A stretch of DNA of 64,000 bases from Eutreptiella sp. 'Long Island Sound 2002' (lineage: Eukaryota; Euglenozoa; Euglenophyceae; Eutreptiales; Eutreptiaceae): positions 21,877,000-21,940,999 of the forward strand of contig OZ038384.1 of NCBI GenBank assembly GCA_964036045.1. The letters run 5' to 3'. The position numbers and the translations under genes are program-made. The number at the start of each line of letters is the position of its first letter. Positions within the stretch are counted from its first letter, which is position 1. Shown piece by piece: positions 31,398-41,654 of this stretch. The notes beneath the pieces were generated by a model. That model was not told where the DNA came from and searched no databases. It saw nothing but the letters and a program-made list of their open reading frames with translations.

Positions 31398-32995
31398 TTG
31401 CGGCTTTGGGGGCAGGCCACGTTCTGGGGAGGCGGACTGACTGCCCTGAGTCCCACTGCCCTGACTCCCAGACCCTTGGGCTGGGGGTGCAGTCCATGCG
31501 ACACTATGGGCCACAATAAGACCTCGCCCACTCCTCGTTGGCCTTGGCCGCTTGGAATTGCGTATGCACCTCCTTGGCCTTGAGATGCCACTCATGGGCA
31601 CTTGTGGTAGCCTCGGCCAACTTGGCCTCCAGGTCCACAATCCTCCTCTCCTTGGCGTCACCCTCAGCATGGGTAGGCTTGAGGTCCTCCTTGAGGGAGG
31701 CATTGGCCTCCCTCAAGGAGGCCAGGGAAGTCCGGCTGAACTCCCCAATCTCCTTGGAAATGTTCAGCCGGGGCTTCCCTGTACCCTTCGTGAACCGGGG
31801 ATAAGTGGCCGTTTGAATAAACGCGTGAATTTCGCGTGAATTTACCCAAATTTTGAGGTTTTCGGGGGAAAACGCCATATTATTGGATCCTTTTGAGGGA
31901 TTTGAGGGGGTAAAATTCTTCTCCCGGCTTCATTACGCATCATCCAATGAAGGTCCCGTCCCAAAAGCATCCACCATGCCCAAACCGCGCCCAAAACGAG
32001 AGGTGCCAAAACCCGTGAATTTATGCGTGAATTTGGGTGCGTGAATTTCACATTCACGCGAATCTCACCAAATGTGTTGAACCGTGTGGCTACTTCAAGC
32101 CTCTGATTTGCACACATTTGTTAGATCTCACTTTGGGCGAAGATAGCACGACAAAAGCACACGATGGCACCACATTACAAGCAAAACATAGCAAAAATAG
32201 GTGAAATTCATGGTACCGTGAATCTCAAATTCAAACGGCCGGTTCACGAAGGGTACACCCAGGCCCACCACAACACCACTAACAATGTCAGTGGTGCTGG
32301 CACAGCGAGGTCCCCCAGGGCCTCACATGCGCCACGGCGGGCAGCCGCTTCAATCCCCCCCAGCCCCCCAAGCCCCTCAAGCCCCCCCCAGCTCACAGCA
32401 ACAGCAGCAGCAGCGCCGGAAGGCTTCGGGGCCTTCCGGGTGGGGGGGGGGGGTGCAGGGGTGGCGCGCGGCTCAGCGGGCTCATCATGCGCCCGCTTCA
32501 GCCCCCTCCCTCCAAGCTGTTTCCCCGCCCTCGCGGCCAACTCGGCCTCGAGGGCGAGGGAGTGCTCCAGGGGGCAGGCTCCCCCCCAAAACTTTGGAGC
32601 ACCATGATGGAGTCCGAAATGCTCCATTTCCCCCCCTTGGTGCTCAAAAAAACCTGCACCTTCCTGGAGCTCTTGCTCCACACTGCAGCCCCCCAAATGG
32701 CCTCCACAACCCCCTCCTTCGAATTTGTAATGACCCTAATGGGCGGGCGAATATCATACAGTGCACCACTGGCACGGACATTCAATCGGATTTAGTACCC
32801 AGTGACTTTGACAGTGGTGGATGCCAGGTCGGAGGGCCCATTGGCAACATCCCCCCGACCCACTGGAATGGATTCCACGTACTCCCGACCGGAGACCACT
32901 TGGCCCGCGGCAGCCTGCGGCGCCACCAACTCCACCTGGGGCTCGGCCACTTCGTAATCGGTGATGCTCCGCAGTGGCCAAGGATCATACTGCAC
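31398..32995 (-). pseudogene. P coiled-coil accessory protein
   Basis: The exon starts at the CCTTTCTTCCCATGCAG| acceptor (32,996) with VQYDPWPLRSITDYEV. The segment ALYDIRPPIRVITNSKEGVVEAIWGAAVW...RKVQVFLSTKGGKW matches the T1 folded part (TLPSYVWVGG...AAFLCLFG...YFLLRVCFLWEG). A coiled coil (LASLREANASLKEDLK...RRIVDLEAKLAEATTSAHEWHLKAKE) lies at 31,740-31,530, followed by a Gln/Gly/Ser tail. Defects are an in-frame TAA at 32,792-32,794 and a frame change near 31,510. Confidence 0.55.
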
Positions 32996-33547
32996 CTGCA
33001 TGGGAAGAAAGGGTGGAATGCTAACAAAGAACTTGTCAAAATGGATTGAAATTGGCAACAAATACTATGAGTATACGGCCGTATACCTCCGAGTATACGG
33101 CCGTATACCCCCGAGTATACGGCTGTATACCCGGAATGGGTGGCAAGATATACGGCCGTATACTCGCGGTATACGGCCCTATACTGGGAGTATACGGCGG
33201 TATACCGTGGGTATACGGCCGTATACACAAGGTATACCGCCGTATTCCAAGACCATGGCACTGGGTGGGTGAGAGGCATGCATGCTACACTTGCAAACGA
33301 AACGTTCCCAGTTCAAACCCCACTGCCCTCAAACATGCAAAAACGTGTGTACGCCATTGAAGAATCCTGGGAAGAAATTGAAGAGGTTGCTGATCAAAGA
33401 AAGTTTCAACCTAAAGAACTGCAACCATATAGAGAGGCGCTGAAGACAGGCAAAAAAAAGCCCACCAGTGACCCTACCTTTTGAAAAAAATGACACTTAA
33501 TCAATAACAACAACACAGTTCACCCCATGCCCAGAGCCCAAAAATAC
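32996..33547 (-). other. P intron with GTATAC array and SINE
   Basis: The donor TTAG|GTATTT is at 33,547 and the acceptor CTTCCCATGCAG| at 32,996. It contains eight or more GTATACGGCCGTATAC-type units (33,068-33,245) and a SINE (33,253-33,515). It is located between X and the coiled coil, exactly as T1 intron 1. Confidence 0.7.
33253..33515 (+). repeat. tRNA-derived SINE, copy 2
   Basis: A-box-like TGGCACTGGGTGGG at 33,256 and B-box AGTTCAAACCC at 33,310. The body and CAACAACACA tail are shared with 19,526-19,815. Confidence 0.7.
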
Positions 33548-34130
33548 CTAATTGCAGATGCACCACAGCTCTTGCTTCTCCTCTTCCTCCTCCTCCACGT
33601 CCTAAACTTCTTCCCCGGCCTTCCCTTGGCCTTCCTTGACTTTGCCTTGGGCTTCGGCTTCGACTTCTTCTTTCTTGAGACGGTCTTGAATGGCCACCAC
33701 TTCACCCAACCGTAGCTCTCCGCCAGTGCAACATCCATGAGGTGGTGCTTGTGCCCAAGTGCAAACCAGTGCAAAACCCCGCCAATTGTGGCATCGGTGG
33801 AAGCCAAAGCAACACCACCAATCAAACCCCTCGAAACCACCAATGAACCAGGGGGACAAGCAAGGAAAGTGCCATCCGAGCCCACAGAAGGCAAGGGGTT
33901 AGCATGCATTTGCCGCAATGGGCACTCCTCGTACGACGGGTGACCCTCCACCCCAACTCGAAGGGGGCTGGGGGAAAAATTTTCATGAATTGCAAAAAAA
34001 GTAGCCCCATCAACGGGCAAGTAGAACTGCAGTGAGGCCGGACAACGACCCCATGCAACACCACTGTGTTGCGTCATTGTCACCTTGATTCCAAGCGCCC
34101 TCGTGACAGGCACCACACTGCCCCTCCACG
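33548..34130 (-). CDS. P domain X with basic C-terminal tail
   Basis: HSGVAWGRCPASLQFYLPVDGATFFAI...GHPSYEECPLRQMHANPLP...PPGSLVVSRGLIGGVALA aligns with T1 X (GVSIEQSAQCLLPVGTTTGHFLL...GHPDQCPLAKVCHGEALPW...PAGTILVVRRGLYGGVARV). It is followed by a Lys/Arg-rich tail (RKKKSKPKPKAKSRKAKGR) that could bind nucleic acid or act as a nuclear signal. The frame is +1 relative to the upstream oxygenase frame, as in T1 and T2. No known family was recognised. Confidence 0.5.
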
Positions 34131-35640
34131 GCGTGGGTGGCACACATTGGCACGTTACCACATGTAACACAAAAAACTGTGGTAGCATCAGTCACATCCA
34201 ACAACACCTCACAAGCAACTGCACCACAAGTGGCATGAGGGCCTTGAGACCGTTCGGGGGATGCGGTCGCTTTGCTGGCCCAAGGGGGAACAACAATAGG
34301 GCAAGTGTTGTTGTAGTCGAACCTTGAGGTACCAACCAAAATGAAACCAAAAACACGGGGCCAATGGGGGTTAGTGGTAGGGCAAATACCTCCGCGATGC
34401 ACAGTAAGTGCATTGCCCAACCACACATCCCCGACGTCCAATGGGGCCAACGGGGCCTCCACCCAAGGGTTCGGGAGGCCCGTGTGTGATGCAACCACGA
34501 AATCCCCAACACAACCATCGTCCGGTGTGGGCGGGACATCGGGAACAAGCAATTAACATGGTGTTGGTCCGGACCGGTGACATAGCTCAGGTTAATGTCA
34601 CGGTGCCAACACTGTTTTTTTTTCCACATCCACTGTACCGGCCTTCACCACCATAAAGGTGGTAACATTCACGACCGGACAGTTCCAACCCAAATGAGTC
34701 TCCAAGTGGGGTATAAGGACCTCCCTTGCAAAGCTGTACATTGCACACACCTTCCAGTGGAGTGAATGTGCGGCGGGTGTCGCTGCAAGAGTTCGGCGGG
34801 CCAATCCTCATAAAAATATTGACCCCCGCATCCCCCCTAAGTTCCCCATACTCATCCTGAAGCTTGTCCATCCAATCAACAGAAATGAAGCCAGTTCGGA
34901 AAGCATGGCCCCATTGCTTGAAATCCTTGAGGTCGTCGACATGACGATGATCGACGTCCGCAACGGGGATGGAGACTGGATGGTGTTCAACACCAAAAAG
35001 GGTGGTGGTGGTGAGGGGGAAGAAAAGGGAGGGGTGCATCCCAGTACCCTTGTACCAGGTGGGGAGGGTGTGGCCCTCCAAATCGGCATGCCAGGATCAT
35101 GCCGACCGGGAGTGGAGGGAGTAGAGGGGGGCGGTGTCCTCCCAATGCCCCCGCTGCACTTGCTGGGCCTTCCACTCCCATTTGCGCCAGCCAGCGGCCA
35201 GGTCCCCCGAGACCTGAGCCACCCGGCATCTCCCAATCCCTCAAATAGAAACTCATCCCCCTATTTGGTCCCCCACAGCTTTTTGTTAATGTGCTCCACG
35301 ACAGCGCGGGCATCCGTGTCATGGAGCTGCAGCACAATAGCTTGCAGATTAGGGTTGTTGTCAAACAACGACAACAAAGGGTCAGTGAGGCTGTGGGGTT
35401 GGGCAACGCTGGGTTGCGTTACCTTCAATAGGGCCACACACAGGGGTGTCCAAGGTGGATCAAGCACAATTCTCAAGAGAAGCCCAAGACACGGTGCGTG
35501 TGCTGTCGGGGCTGTAAACACCTGTGTGCACTGTGCGGAGAGCTACGTGGTCGGCCCACTTCTTCAAAAAGGCATGAGTGCCCACATCAGTCATGGTGCC
35601 AGAAAAAGAGGGACCGGGAGAGCAAGAAGCAACATAATAT
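34010..35640 (-). pseudogene. P 2OG-Fe(II) oxygenase with zinc-ribbon-like tail
   Basis: The N-domain (SLTDPLLSLFDNNPNLQAIVLQLHDTDARAVVE, 35,400) matches the T1 N-domain. The oxygenase core shows WHRDINLSY (HxD: His 34,603-34,605, Asp 34,597-34,599), the distal LTVHRGG (His 34,397-34,399) and WPRVFGFI (Arg, 2OG contact). A C-terminal CVTCGNVPMCATH...CGACHEG cluster parallels the T1 CYGCNRLILCTAH...CVPC. Frame changes near 35,470 and 34,580 break it. The substrate is unknown; by analogy with other DSBH oxygenases on transposons it could be a modified base or a protein. Confidence 0.6.
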
Positions 35641-35819
35641 GGATTAGAATGGACACACATGGAGACATACATTGCAATCATGAGTGAAGTATGGGCCTAG
35701 ATTGGTTTCCAGTGGTGTGCAATTGTTTGGCAAAGGCAAAGCATGCAACAAGATGGGCACAAAAGGCACAACAATGGAATCTCAACTTGAAACAACCACC
35801 TGGTGCAAACAAATACTCC

Positions 35820-36095
35820 CTGAAGACGGCCGTATACTCCAGAGTATACGGCCGTATACTCCAGAGTATACGGCCGTATACTGAGGTATTGGAGCCTTGA
35901 GTTTACAGCCGTATACCCCAAGAGCCCAAAATGGGGTATTTTCAAACACAACATTGATCATCACAATTGGCAAACTAGAGGTATTCCCCAACCCACCTAT
36001 GAATGCATTGTGCATTGTACATTCGTAGCCACCTGTGCATGCCACATACCCCTTTCTCCCAAAACCCCCTTTTTTACCCGTATACTCCCAGGTAT
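35820..36095. repeat. P right subterminal GTATAC units
   Basis: An array at 35,825-35,930 (GTATACTCCAGAGTATACGGCC repeated) and a lone unit at about 36,080, followed by the terminal repeat. Confidence 0.85.
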
Positions 36096-36124
36096 TCCTG
36101 GTATGCCAGGTTATGCTCACCATA

Positions 36125-36325
36125 AAACTTCTCCTTTGGTGTTGGTGCCACACACAATGTGGGGATCACCCAATAGAACTCGCACCAGCCGCTGAACCGC
36201 CTTCAACCGCCGCCGCCGTGCCTTGGGGCATTGCAAATCGGTGTACCGCGGCGTTAGCCGAGTTCAGAGCCCCAAGGGCCTCATTAACAGCATTATCCAT
36301 GAAGAATAAGAGGGCCTGGACACGA
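36125..36325 (-). pseudogene. T3 transposase, N-terminal part
   Basis: Homologous to T1 58,353-58,560 (ALLFFMDNAVNEAL...RRLKAVQRLVR-type). It is separated from the rest of the gene by P. Confidence 0.65.
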
Positions 36326-36354
36326 AATGAGGGAGGGTTTTGAAGCAACGGCCC

Positions 36355-36545
36355 AAAAAACACACGCGGTAACCCACGCGATAACCCCCGCGATCACTAG
36401 GTCATCGCGCGAGAACCCCCGCGATAACCCCCGGCGATAACTAGTTAAAGCGCGATAACCCAGCGCGATAAGTAGTTAGAGCACCCAGTTAGAGCGCGAT
36501 AACTACCGCCATAACTAGTTAGAGCAGAGGTTAGTGCGCACTAGC
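36355..36545. repeat. T3 intron array (GATAAC/GTTAGAGC)
   Basis: GCGATAACCCACGCGATAACCCCCGCG and CTAGTTAGAGC units. The position is equivalent to T1 intron 2 and lacks the 230-bp insertion seen in T1 and T2. Confidence 0.8.
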
Positions 36546-36950
36546 TGGAGGGGTTAGAGCAAGCATTGGGCACCCTAAAACCCATGGCCACAAGCTGCTG
36601 CCGCCACGTAGCCGTGCACTGCAGCACCCCCCCGGCACTCTAAAAAATCACGCTCCATTGCTCGCCCTCCCATGGCAATGGAGCGTGTACTGCCCGGGTG
36701 TTGAACAACACCGGGGCTTGGGGGGTGGCCTTGCATGCCCAACCCTCCACCGCCCTACCCTTTCACACCATGTTCAAAACGACTCGCCACAGGGCGCCTC
36801 GTGTTGACATCCCCCATCGTAAACCCCTGGGGACGGCCAAGGCGACGGACCCCAAGGAGCTTTTGATGGTGCTCGCACCAAGCGTGGGCGGCAGCAAGGG
36901 CCATTACAAAGAATTTGAGAGCTAAAGCGAAGAGGGGAAACATGGAACAA
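36545..36950 (-). pseudogene. T3 TET-like C-terminus fused by deletion to oxygenase N-terminus
   Basis: From 36,930 the frame reads MALAAAHAWCEHHQKLLGVRRLG...RFEHGV as in T1. At about 36,765 it jumps to the T1 57,690-57,880 sequence (GWACKATPQAPVLFNTR...). About 4 kb of internal coding sequence is missing. Confidence 0.7.
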
Positions 36951-36954
36951 GAGA

Positions 36955-37125
36955 AAATGAAGCGCGATAACCTACACGATAACTCGCGCGATAACTAGTT
37001 ATTGCGCGATGACCCACGCGGTAACTCCCGCGATAACTAGGTTATCGCGCGATAACCCACGCGATAACTAGTGCTCTAACCCCGTTCTAACCCCGTTCTT
37101 CTAGTAACTAGTTAGAGCACAAAAA
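36955..37125. repeat. T3 right subterminal motif array
   Basis: CGCGATAACTAGTTATTGCGCG and related units, followed by CTAGTTAGAGC. The same is found at 53,500-53,650 in T1. Confidence 0.85.
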
Positions 37126-37296
37126 GACCAAATCGCAAAAAGTGCAAAACGGGCAAGACCGAGCAAACGAGACATGCAAGGCACATTGTTGCATCATAGT
37201 GCACCCTGGTAACATGTGAAATTCCGGGTTCCAACCATATTAACAACACCCAAAGTTGGGGGGGTTCCGCACCACGCCCTAGAATACCGCACCCCA

Positions 37297-38725
37297 AAGG
37301 GGAAAAAAATCGTCCTCCCCGGCCCGCCAGCTCCACGATGGATCAACGTTCCATCCATCAACAACACACTGCCACGCTTTTGCTGGACCAGACACGTGCC
37401 ACGTGTTGGACGTGTGGTAGCCATGGCTGGTCCCCGCTGCAATTTGCAAAGATTTTTTTTGGGGATCATCCTGCAGGGATATGAAAACCACCCTCATGTC
37501 CGCGCCACCCCGCAACGTAAGCATGAAATCGCGGTGCAGCTTGGTAGCCCCTCCAAGGGGGGGGGGGGGGCTCCATCCGTTCCACCAACCGGGGCTCCCT
37601 GTCCTCCAGGTCATCCAGCACCGGGAAAAGGTCTGCAAAAATGCGCAGCAAACGCCACTTGATTTGCGAGGGGAGCCACTTGTTCACCGTTCCCGGGGCG
37701 GTCTACCGGCGCCCATCACCTTGGTTGTGACCCTGAAGGAGGATGTCTTCCCAATTCTCATCTCCCTCCCATTGCAGGGCACACAACTGATCCACCACGT
37801 CCGATGGCAGAATGTCCTCCACCAAACGGTAGCCTGTGGCCTCATACTCCTCGGGGGTCCTCGAGGGCGCATATCCGGCAACGGATGCCGAGACACAAGG
37901 TATTTCACTGCGATGTATGGCGACGGACAACCCATACCAAGCGCAAAACATGCGTCCTATATTACAAAAATTGTGGACTGCGTCAAAGCAGGGATGGCCG
38001 GTCCTTTCAAGGCCTCGCGCCGATCCACGGACTGAATCGCTATGTAGGCCGACCAGTCCGCAAATTTGGACTCCCGGACAAAAATGTGTGTGTCCGTATC
38101 GAGGCGCTCATCCCCATGTTTCACCTTGACGGGGTCTGACCACATCCGTCGGTTACCGGCCTGCTTTTCCCGATCCGCATCCGGCACATGGTACCCCGAC
38201 ACATATTGCCTTTGGGGGCCTTGGGCACGTTGCATCATGGCAAACAATGCCGTTAACGTCTCTGCGCTAAGTTGCAGGATTATCCCCATTGGGGCAGGCC
38301 AGTGGTATAGGCCCAGAGCAAAATTGCTCAAAACTCCCTTGGTCAAAGCAACCAGACCGGCCTGCAGGTTGACCCTCCACAAATATTGCAAGGGTTCACC
38401 TTTTTCCTGCTGCAATTTTTGCAGCCGCTCTCTCACCGAGCAAACATCCTCGGGGATAGCCGGCAACCCCTTAATCTCCTTCACCGAGAGTGCACAATCC
38501 AACACCTGGATCCCAGTTCCCGCCACATTTTCCACACCCACCACCTTCACATACTCATCAACAAGCTCCTTGGTGGGCTCGTGGGTAGTGCGGGGAGAAG
38601 TCTCCGGGGGTGTGTTGAAAAAGAAGAAGAGGGCTTGGGCGGTGGATGCGGGTCCCCGGGGGCTTGGACAGCAGCCTTGGCTTTGGACGTCTTGCCAAGC
38701 ATGTCCCATGAAAGAGAAGCCCCTA
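37297..38725 (-). pseudogene. F2a 2OG-Fe(II) oxygenase, N-terminal and core part
   Basis: The minus-strand frame from about 38,705 has an N-domain (LWRVNLQAGLVALTKGV...PMGIILQLSAETLTALFAMMQ), then EATGYRLVEDILPSDVVDQLCALQW, the usual opening of a PhyH-type oxygenase. The core is KLHRDFMLTLRGG (HxD), MRVVFISLQDDPQKKSLQIAAG, DGTLIHRGAGGPGRTIFFPF (distal His and Arg). It is spread over several frames (changes near 37,960, 37,690 and the poly-G at 37,558). T3 is inserted right after FFPF. The family assignment is from the HxD...HRG.G..R pattern. Confidence 0.55.
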
Positions 38726-38794
38726 AGAGTGAAGAGGCAATTACATGGAATTTGTGTGCGCAAAAGACCTAATTGGCATCCGCAACGGAATTCA

Positions 38795-39154
38795 CGAGAC
38801 AAGTAAATACACCCTTTTACGTGCGTAAATTACCCTTTTTGCGTACGAGCTGAACTTATAGTAACCACGCAAATACACCCTTTTACGTGCGCAATTTGGC
38901 AAAAAAGGCAGCAAAGGGCAATAATTGCATGTACCTGGGGGTGGTGTGGTGCGGGACACGCAAAAGTGCCAAAACACCTCCGTTTTCACCCATATTTCAA
39001 CCTATTTGTATGCAAATTTGTCCGTTACACATCCTAAGAGAGGGCAAAGCGAGCAAACACGCACAAAGCAAGTTATTGAATGTTTATCCATTTTACCTAG
39101 TTTTTACCTAGTTTTTACCTATGAAACACTTTGGGCCTTTACTTCGTAGTAACA
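38795..39154. repeat. F2a right end: GTGCGTAAA motifs and terminus
   Basis: CCTTTTACGTGCGTAAATTACCC and GCGTACGAGC units at 38,805-38,905. Further spacer ACCTAGTTTTTACCTA repeats are followed by the terminus TTACTTCGTAGTAACA. It closely resembles 50,600-51,000 in F2b. Confidence 0.75.
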
Positions 39155-41065
39155 AAGCTTCCGTATCCGCACACCCACGGCACCGCCCAGCACCCTAGCG
39201 ACCCTTGTGCCGCCACCCGCGCCGAGCACAGGCCTCTTAGCGGGGTTAGCGCTAGTGACACACCGCTCCCGTCTTCGACCTTGGAAGCTTGACCTTGGGG
39301 CGTCCCCCAGATTCGCATGCCCGAGGGTGAACAACGGGTCGGCGGGCTTGTCACCTGCGCCACTGTACCTGGACCCTCTATCTCGGACTCGTCAATAGAG
39401 TGCACATCGATAAGTCCACGGCCTGCAATAAGGAGCGGAGGCGGAGCAGCAACCGCCGGGGCTTGGCAAACCGCCCGCAGTCTTGATGGCTTGCGCACGG
39501 CCCACGACCCCCACCATTCCCCATCCCCCGAACTCGTATAGGGGGGAGGAATTAACAACGAGTGAAGGGCACGCTAGGGGGTGAAACGCCGTAGGGGGAA
39601 GGGGTTCAGCCTGCGCCAGAAACATGTTTGGGGTCCGAATATCCAAATGCCCCCCCCCCCCCCCCAAAACGTGACGTGTAAGCTGTCAAGTGTGTGGTGT
39701 TGGTTGCGTGGACGGCATCACAACATGTAGCAGGTGCAAGTCACAAGAATGGAAGAAAGGCTGGTGAAGAGCCAAATACGGCCCTAGGCCCGTTTCGCAA
39801 AAAAAAGTTTGGGGGAACAGCTCGAAGAGTGACCTTTAATGCGTGGGATATGTGGCAACATCATTAACTACATACATATCATCAGAACAGGGTATTCTAT
39901 GATTACTTGGTACGCAAATACATCACGATTGCACATTGAATGCGGACCCCCGCACCACCCTGTTGAAGGTACACCAGCAAGTCATTGTAGCAACCCCAAA
40001 TCGTCACTCCATTTTGCCCACCAACTGGTATGTGGACCATGGCGTTGAACGTGGAAGGAACGGTAATGGTGCCCATCAAAAGAGGCATGGTGAGCCAAGT
40101 ATATATCAAGGTATTCACCTTCACCTTTCGTGTAGGCACACGTGGCACAAAAAAGGTATTGCACTAGCTTGCGGATGGGGCCTACAACATGTGGTGTGTG
40201 TGCAACAACGCGTGTGACAGCACAGTGGACGGCCCGAAGTGCAACTGCGCTACAGTGGCCACACAATAGCCCCATGCTCACCCATGCGGCACAGCTGAGT
40301 AAGAGTGATGCCTAGGACAAGATGTATTATGTAATAGGCTCAAAAATTGACCAGTAAACTAGTGTACTACTTTGCTAGCTATACTTCTGGTAGACACCAA
40401 GAGGACTAATAGACTCGGGGTAGTCAATGCATACCACGCGGTCCCAGAGCCAACGAACCCACAGAAGGAGGTGGATTTTTTTGTTTGACTAGATATTTCA
40501 CCAGAAACTTTTCCCCGTTTTCCCCGCTCAAAAGAGGACGATTTGGGGGATCTCGACATTTGAAAAGAATTTTCCAATCTTTGCCTTCTATCGCTTTCTC
40601 AAAAAGCACATTTGTGAGACACTATTACGGTAATACGGTAACAAACATTGTTTCGCCGGATCCGGTCAAACGGCGGATAATCGGTGAAAAAATTACGTTC
40701 TGTGTATAGCATCCACGTATTCCTATTGTACTGTATGATATGGACTCTTGTGTACGTTTCACCGGATTCAGATTTGATGACACTACGTAATATAAGGATA
40801 ACATTGCCGTTGTAGGTGACCTATCTCATAGCACGTGACATATTCATATACAGTTATGGCACTTTTACATGTCGAATTCACTCGTGTGTATTTTTGCCCG
40901 GATCCGGCGAACATGTAAGGTCCTAACCCGCAACACAGTGGAAATACCATTGTAATGATATTTGAATGGACTTAGAAACATAACCTTTCGGATATGTCTT
41001 ACGCGTACCCTTCAATTTACTGTACTCAATATACAGCATGCATAAGGTACATATGTCTATACGTA
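39155..41065. other. Flank of F2a and F2b; no secure gene
   Basis: 39,155-39,620 has open minus-strand frames without recognisable domains. From about 39,700 the DNA is less GC-rich and non-coding. Units TTTCGCCGGATCCGG at about 40,650 and CCCGGATCCGGCGAAC at about 40,905 recur at about 51,343 on the other side of F2b, which suggests one interrupted element or locus. Confidence 0.4.
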
Positions 41066-41309
41066 TTTGTAACTACGAAGTAATGTTTCTCAGTAAATAG
41101 CAAAAATAAGACGCAAAAATGGGGTAAAAATGAGGAAGTGGTCAAAAACATCATTTTGGTCAAAAATGAGTATGAAATTCAAATCCGGCATGCTAAGAAT
41201 ACCCCCGTGTTCCATGTTCCATGTTGGAAACACCTTCAGTGGTCCCCTACCCCTACCCGAAGCGTTCTCTTGTACCTTTGAGGCCCGGTAGTACGTTTCA
41301 GGGATTTTA

Positions 41310-41425
41310 CTTGGTTTTTGCGTGCGTAAAAAGGCCCTTTTGCGTGCGTAAATTGCCCTTTTTACTTACTAGTTTTTTTCCACTCGGGACGCAAAATACC
41401 CCTTTTACCTGCGCAAAATCAGGGT
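41310..41425. repeat. F2b left subterminal motif array
   Basis: TTTTTGCGTGCGTAAAAAGGCCC units, matching 17,157-17,285. Confidence 0.85.
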
Positions 41426-41654
41426 AAATGCCGGCTTTTTACCCCCCCCCCCCACCCCTTACACGCAAACACAAACCCACCTCCCGGGTCCAATGCATGC
41501 CATGCGTGCAAGCAAACATGGAGGCAATTGCTGGGATCCTTCTTTGCATTGTACCAATCATTTTGTCACACATGTCCAAGTGGTATTCCACCACCAAACC
41601 TTCCGAGTATGCACAATAGAAATGTAACATTGTACGACAAACATGCGAGAAACC

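Larger units (their letters stand above)
28234..36124 (-). mobile_element. DNA transposon P (GTATACGGCCGTATAC motif), 7.9 kb
   Basis: Termini TATGGTGAGCATAACC (28,234) and its complement (to 36,124) extend about 25 bp with one mismatch. The 2-bp duplication AA is at 28,232-28,233 and 36,125-36,126. The empty site is seen in T2 at about 45,045-45,060. Gene order on the minus strand matches T1: oxygenase, X, coiled coil, TGA junction, TET-like domain, transposase. Several frame changes and nonsense codons suggest an inactive copy. Confidence 0.85.
26371..37296 (-). mobile_element. DNA transposon T3 (GATAACTAGTTATC motif), internally deleted, interrupted by P
   Basis: It starts TGGGATGCAGCGTTCTAGGG and ends with the degenerate complement at 37,296. 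AA flanks both sides (26,369-26,370; 37,297-37,298). It retains the transposase (26,753-28,233 and 36,125-36,325), a TET-like C-terminal fragment (36,545-36,750) and the oxygenase N-terminus (36,755-36,950). The oxygenase core, X and coiled coil are missing. P is inserted at 28,234. It sits inside the F2a oxygenase gene. Confidence 0.75.
17151..39154 (-). mobile_element. DNA transposon F2a (TTTTGCGTGCGTAAA motif), heavily nested
   Basis: The right terminus TTACTTCGTAGTAACA (39,139-39,154) is the complement of the F2b terminus. Minus-strand content is: oxygenase gene (38,725-37,297, continuing at 26,370-25,791 on the other side of T3), coiled-coil gene (21,560-20,200), transposase (19,268-17,501). 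The intervals at 38,800, 21,600, 19,300 and 17,160 carry the same GCGTGCGTAAA motif. T3 (26,371-37,296) and G (about 21,791-25,790) are inserted inside. The left terminus was not recognised, so the single-element interpretation is an inference. Confidence 0.45.

Noticed and set aside
33060-33250. Regularly spaced GTATAC palindromes as a CRISPR array
   Set aside because: Spacers are too short and similar, the setting is a eukaryotic intron, and no cas genes are present.
39640-39665. Poly-C/poly-G runs as functional elements
   Set aside because: Homopolymers of this kind occur throughout the window, often at frame changes, and may partly be sequencing or assembly errors.
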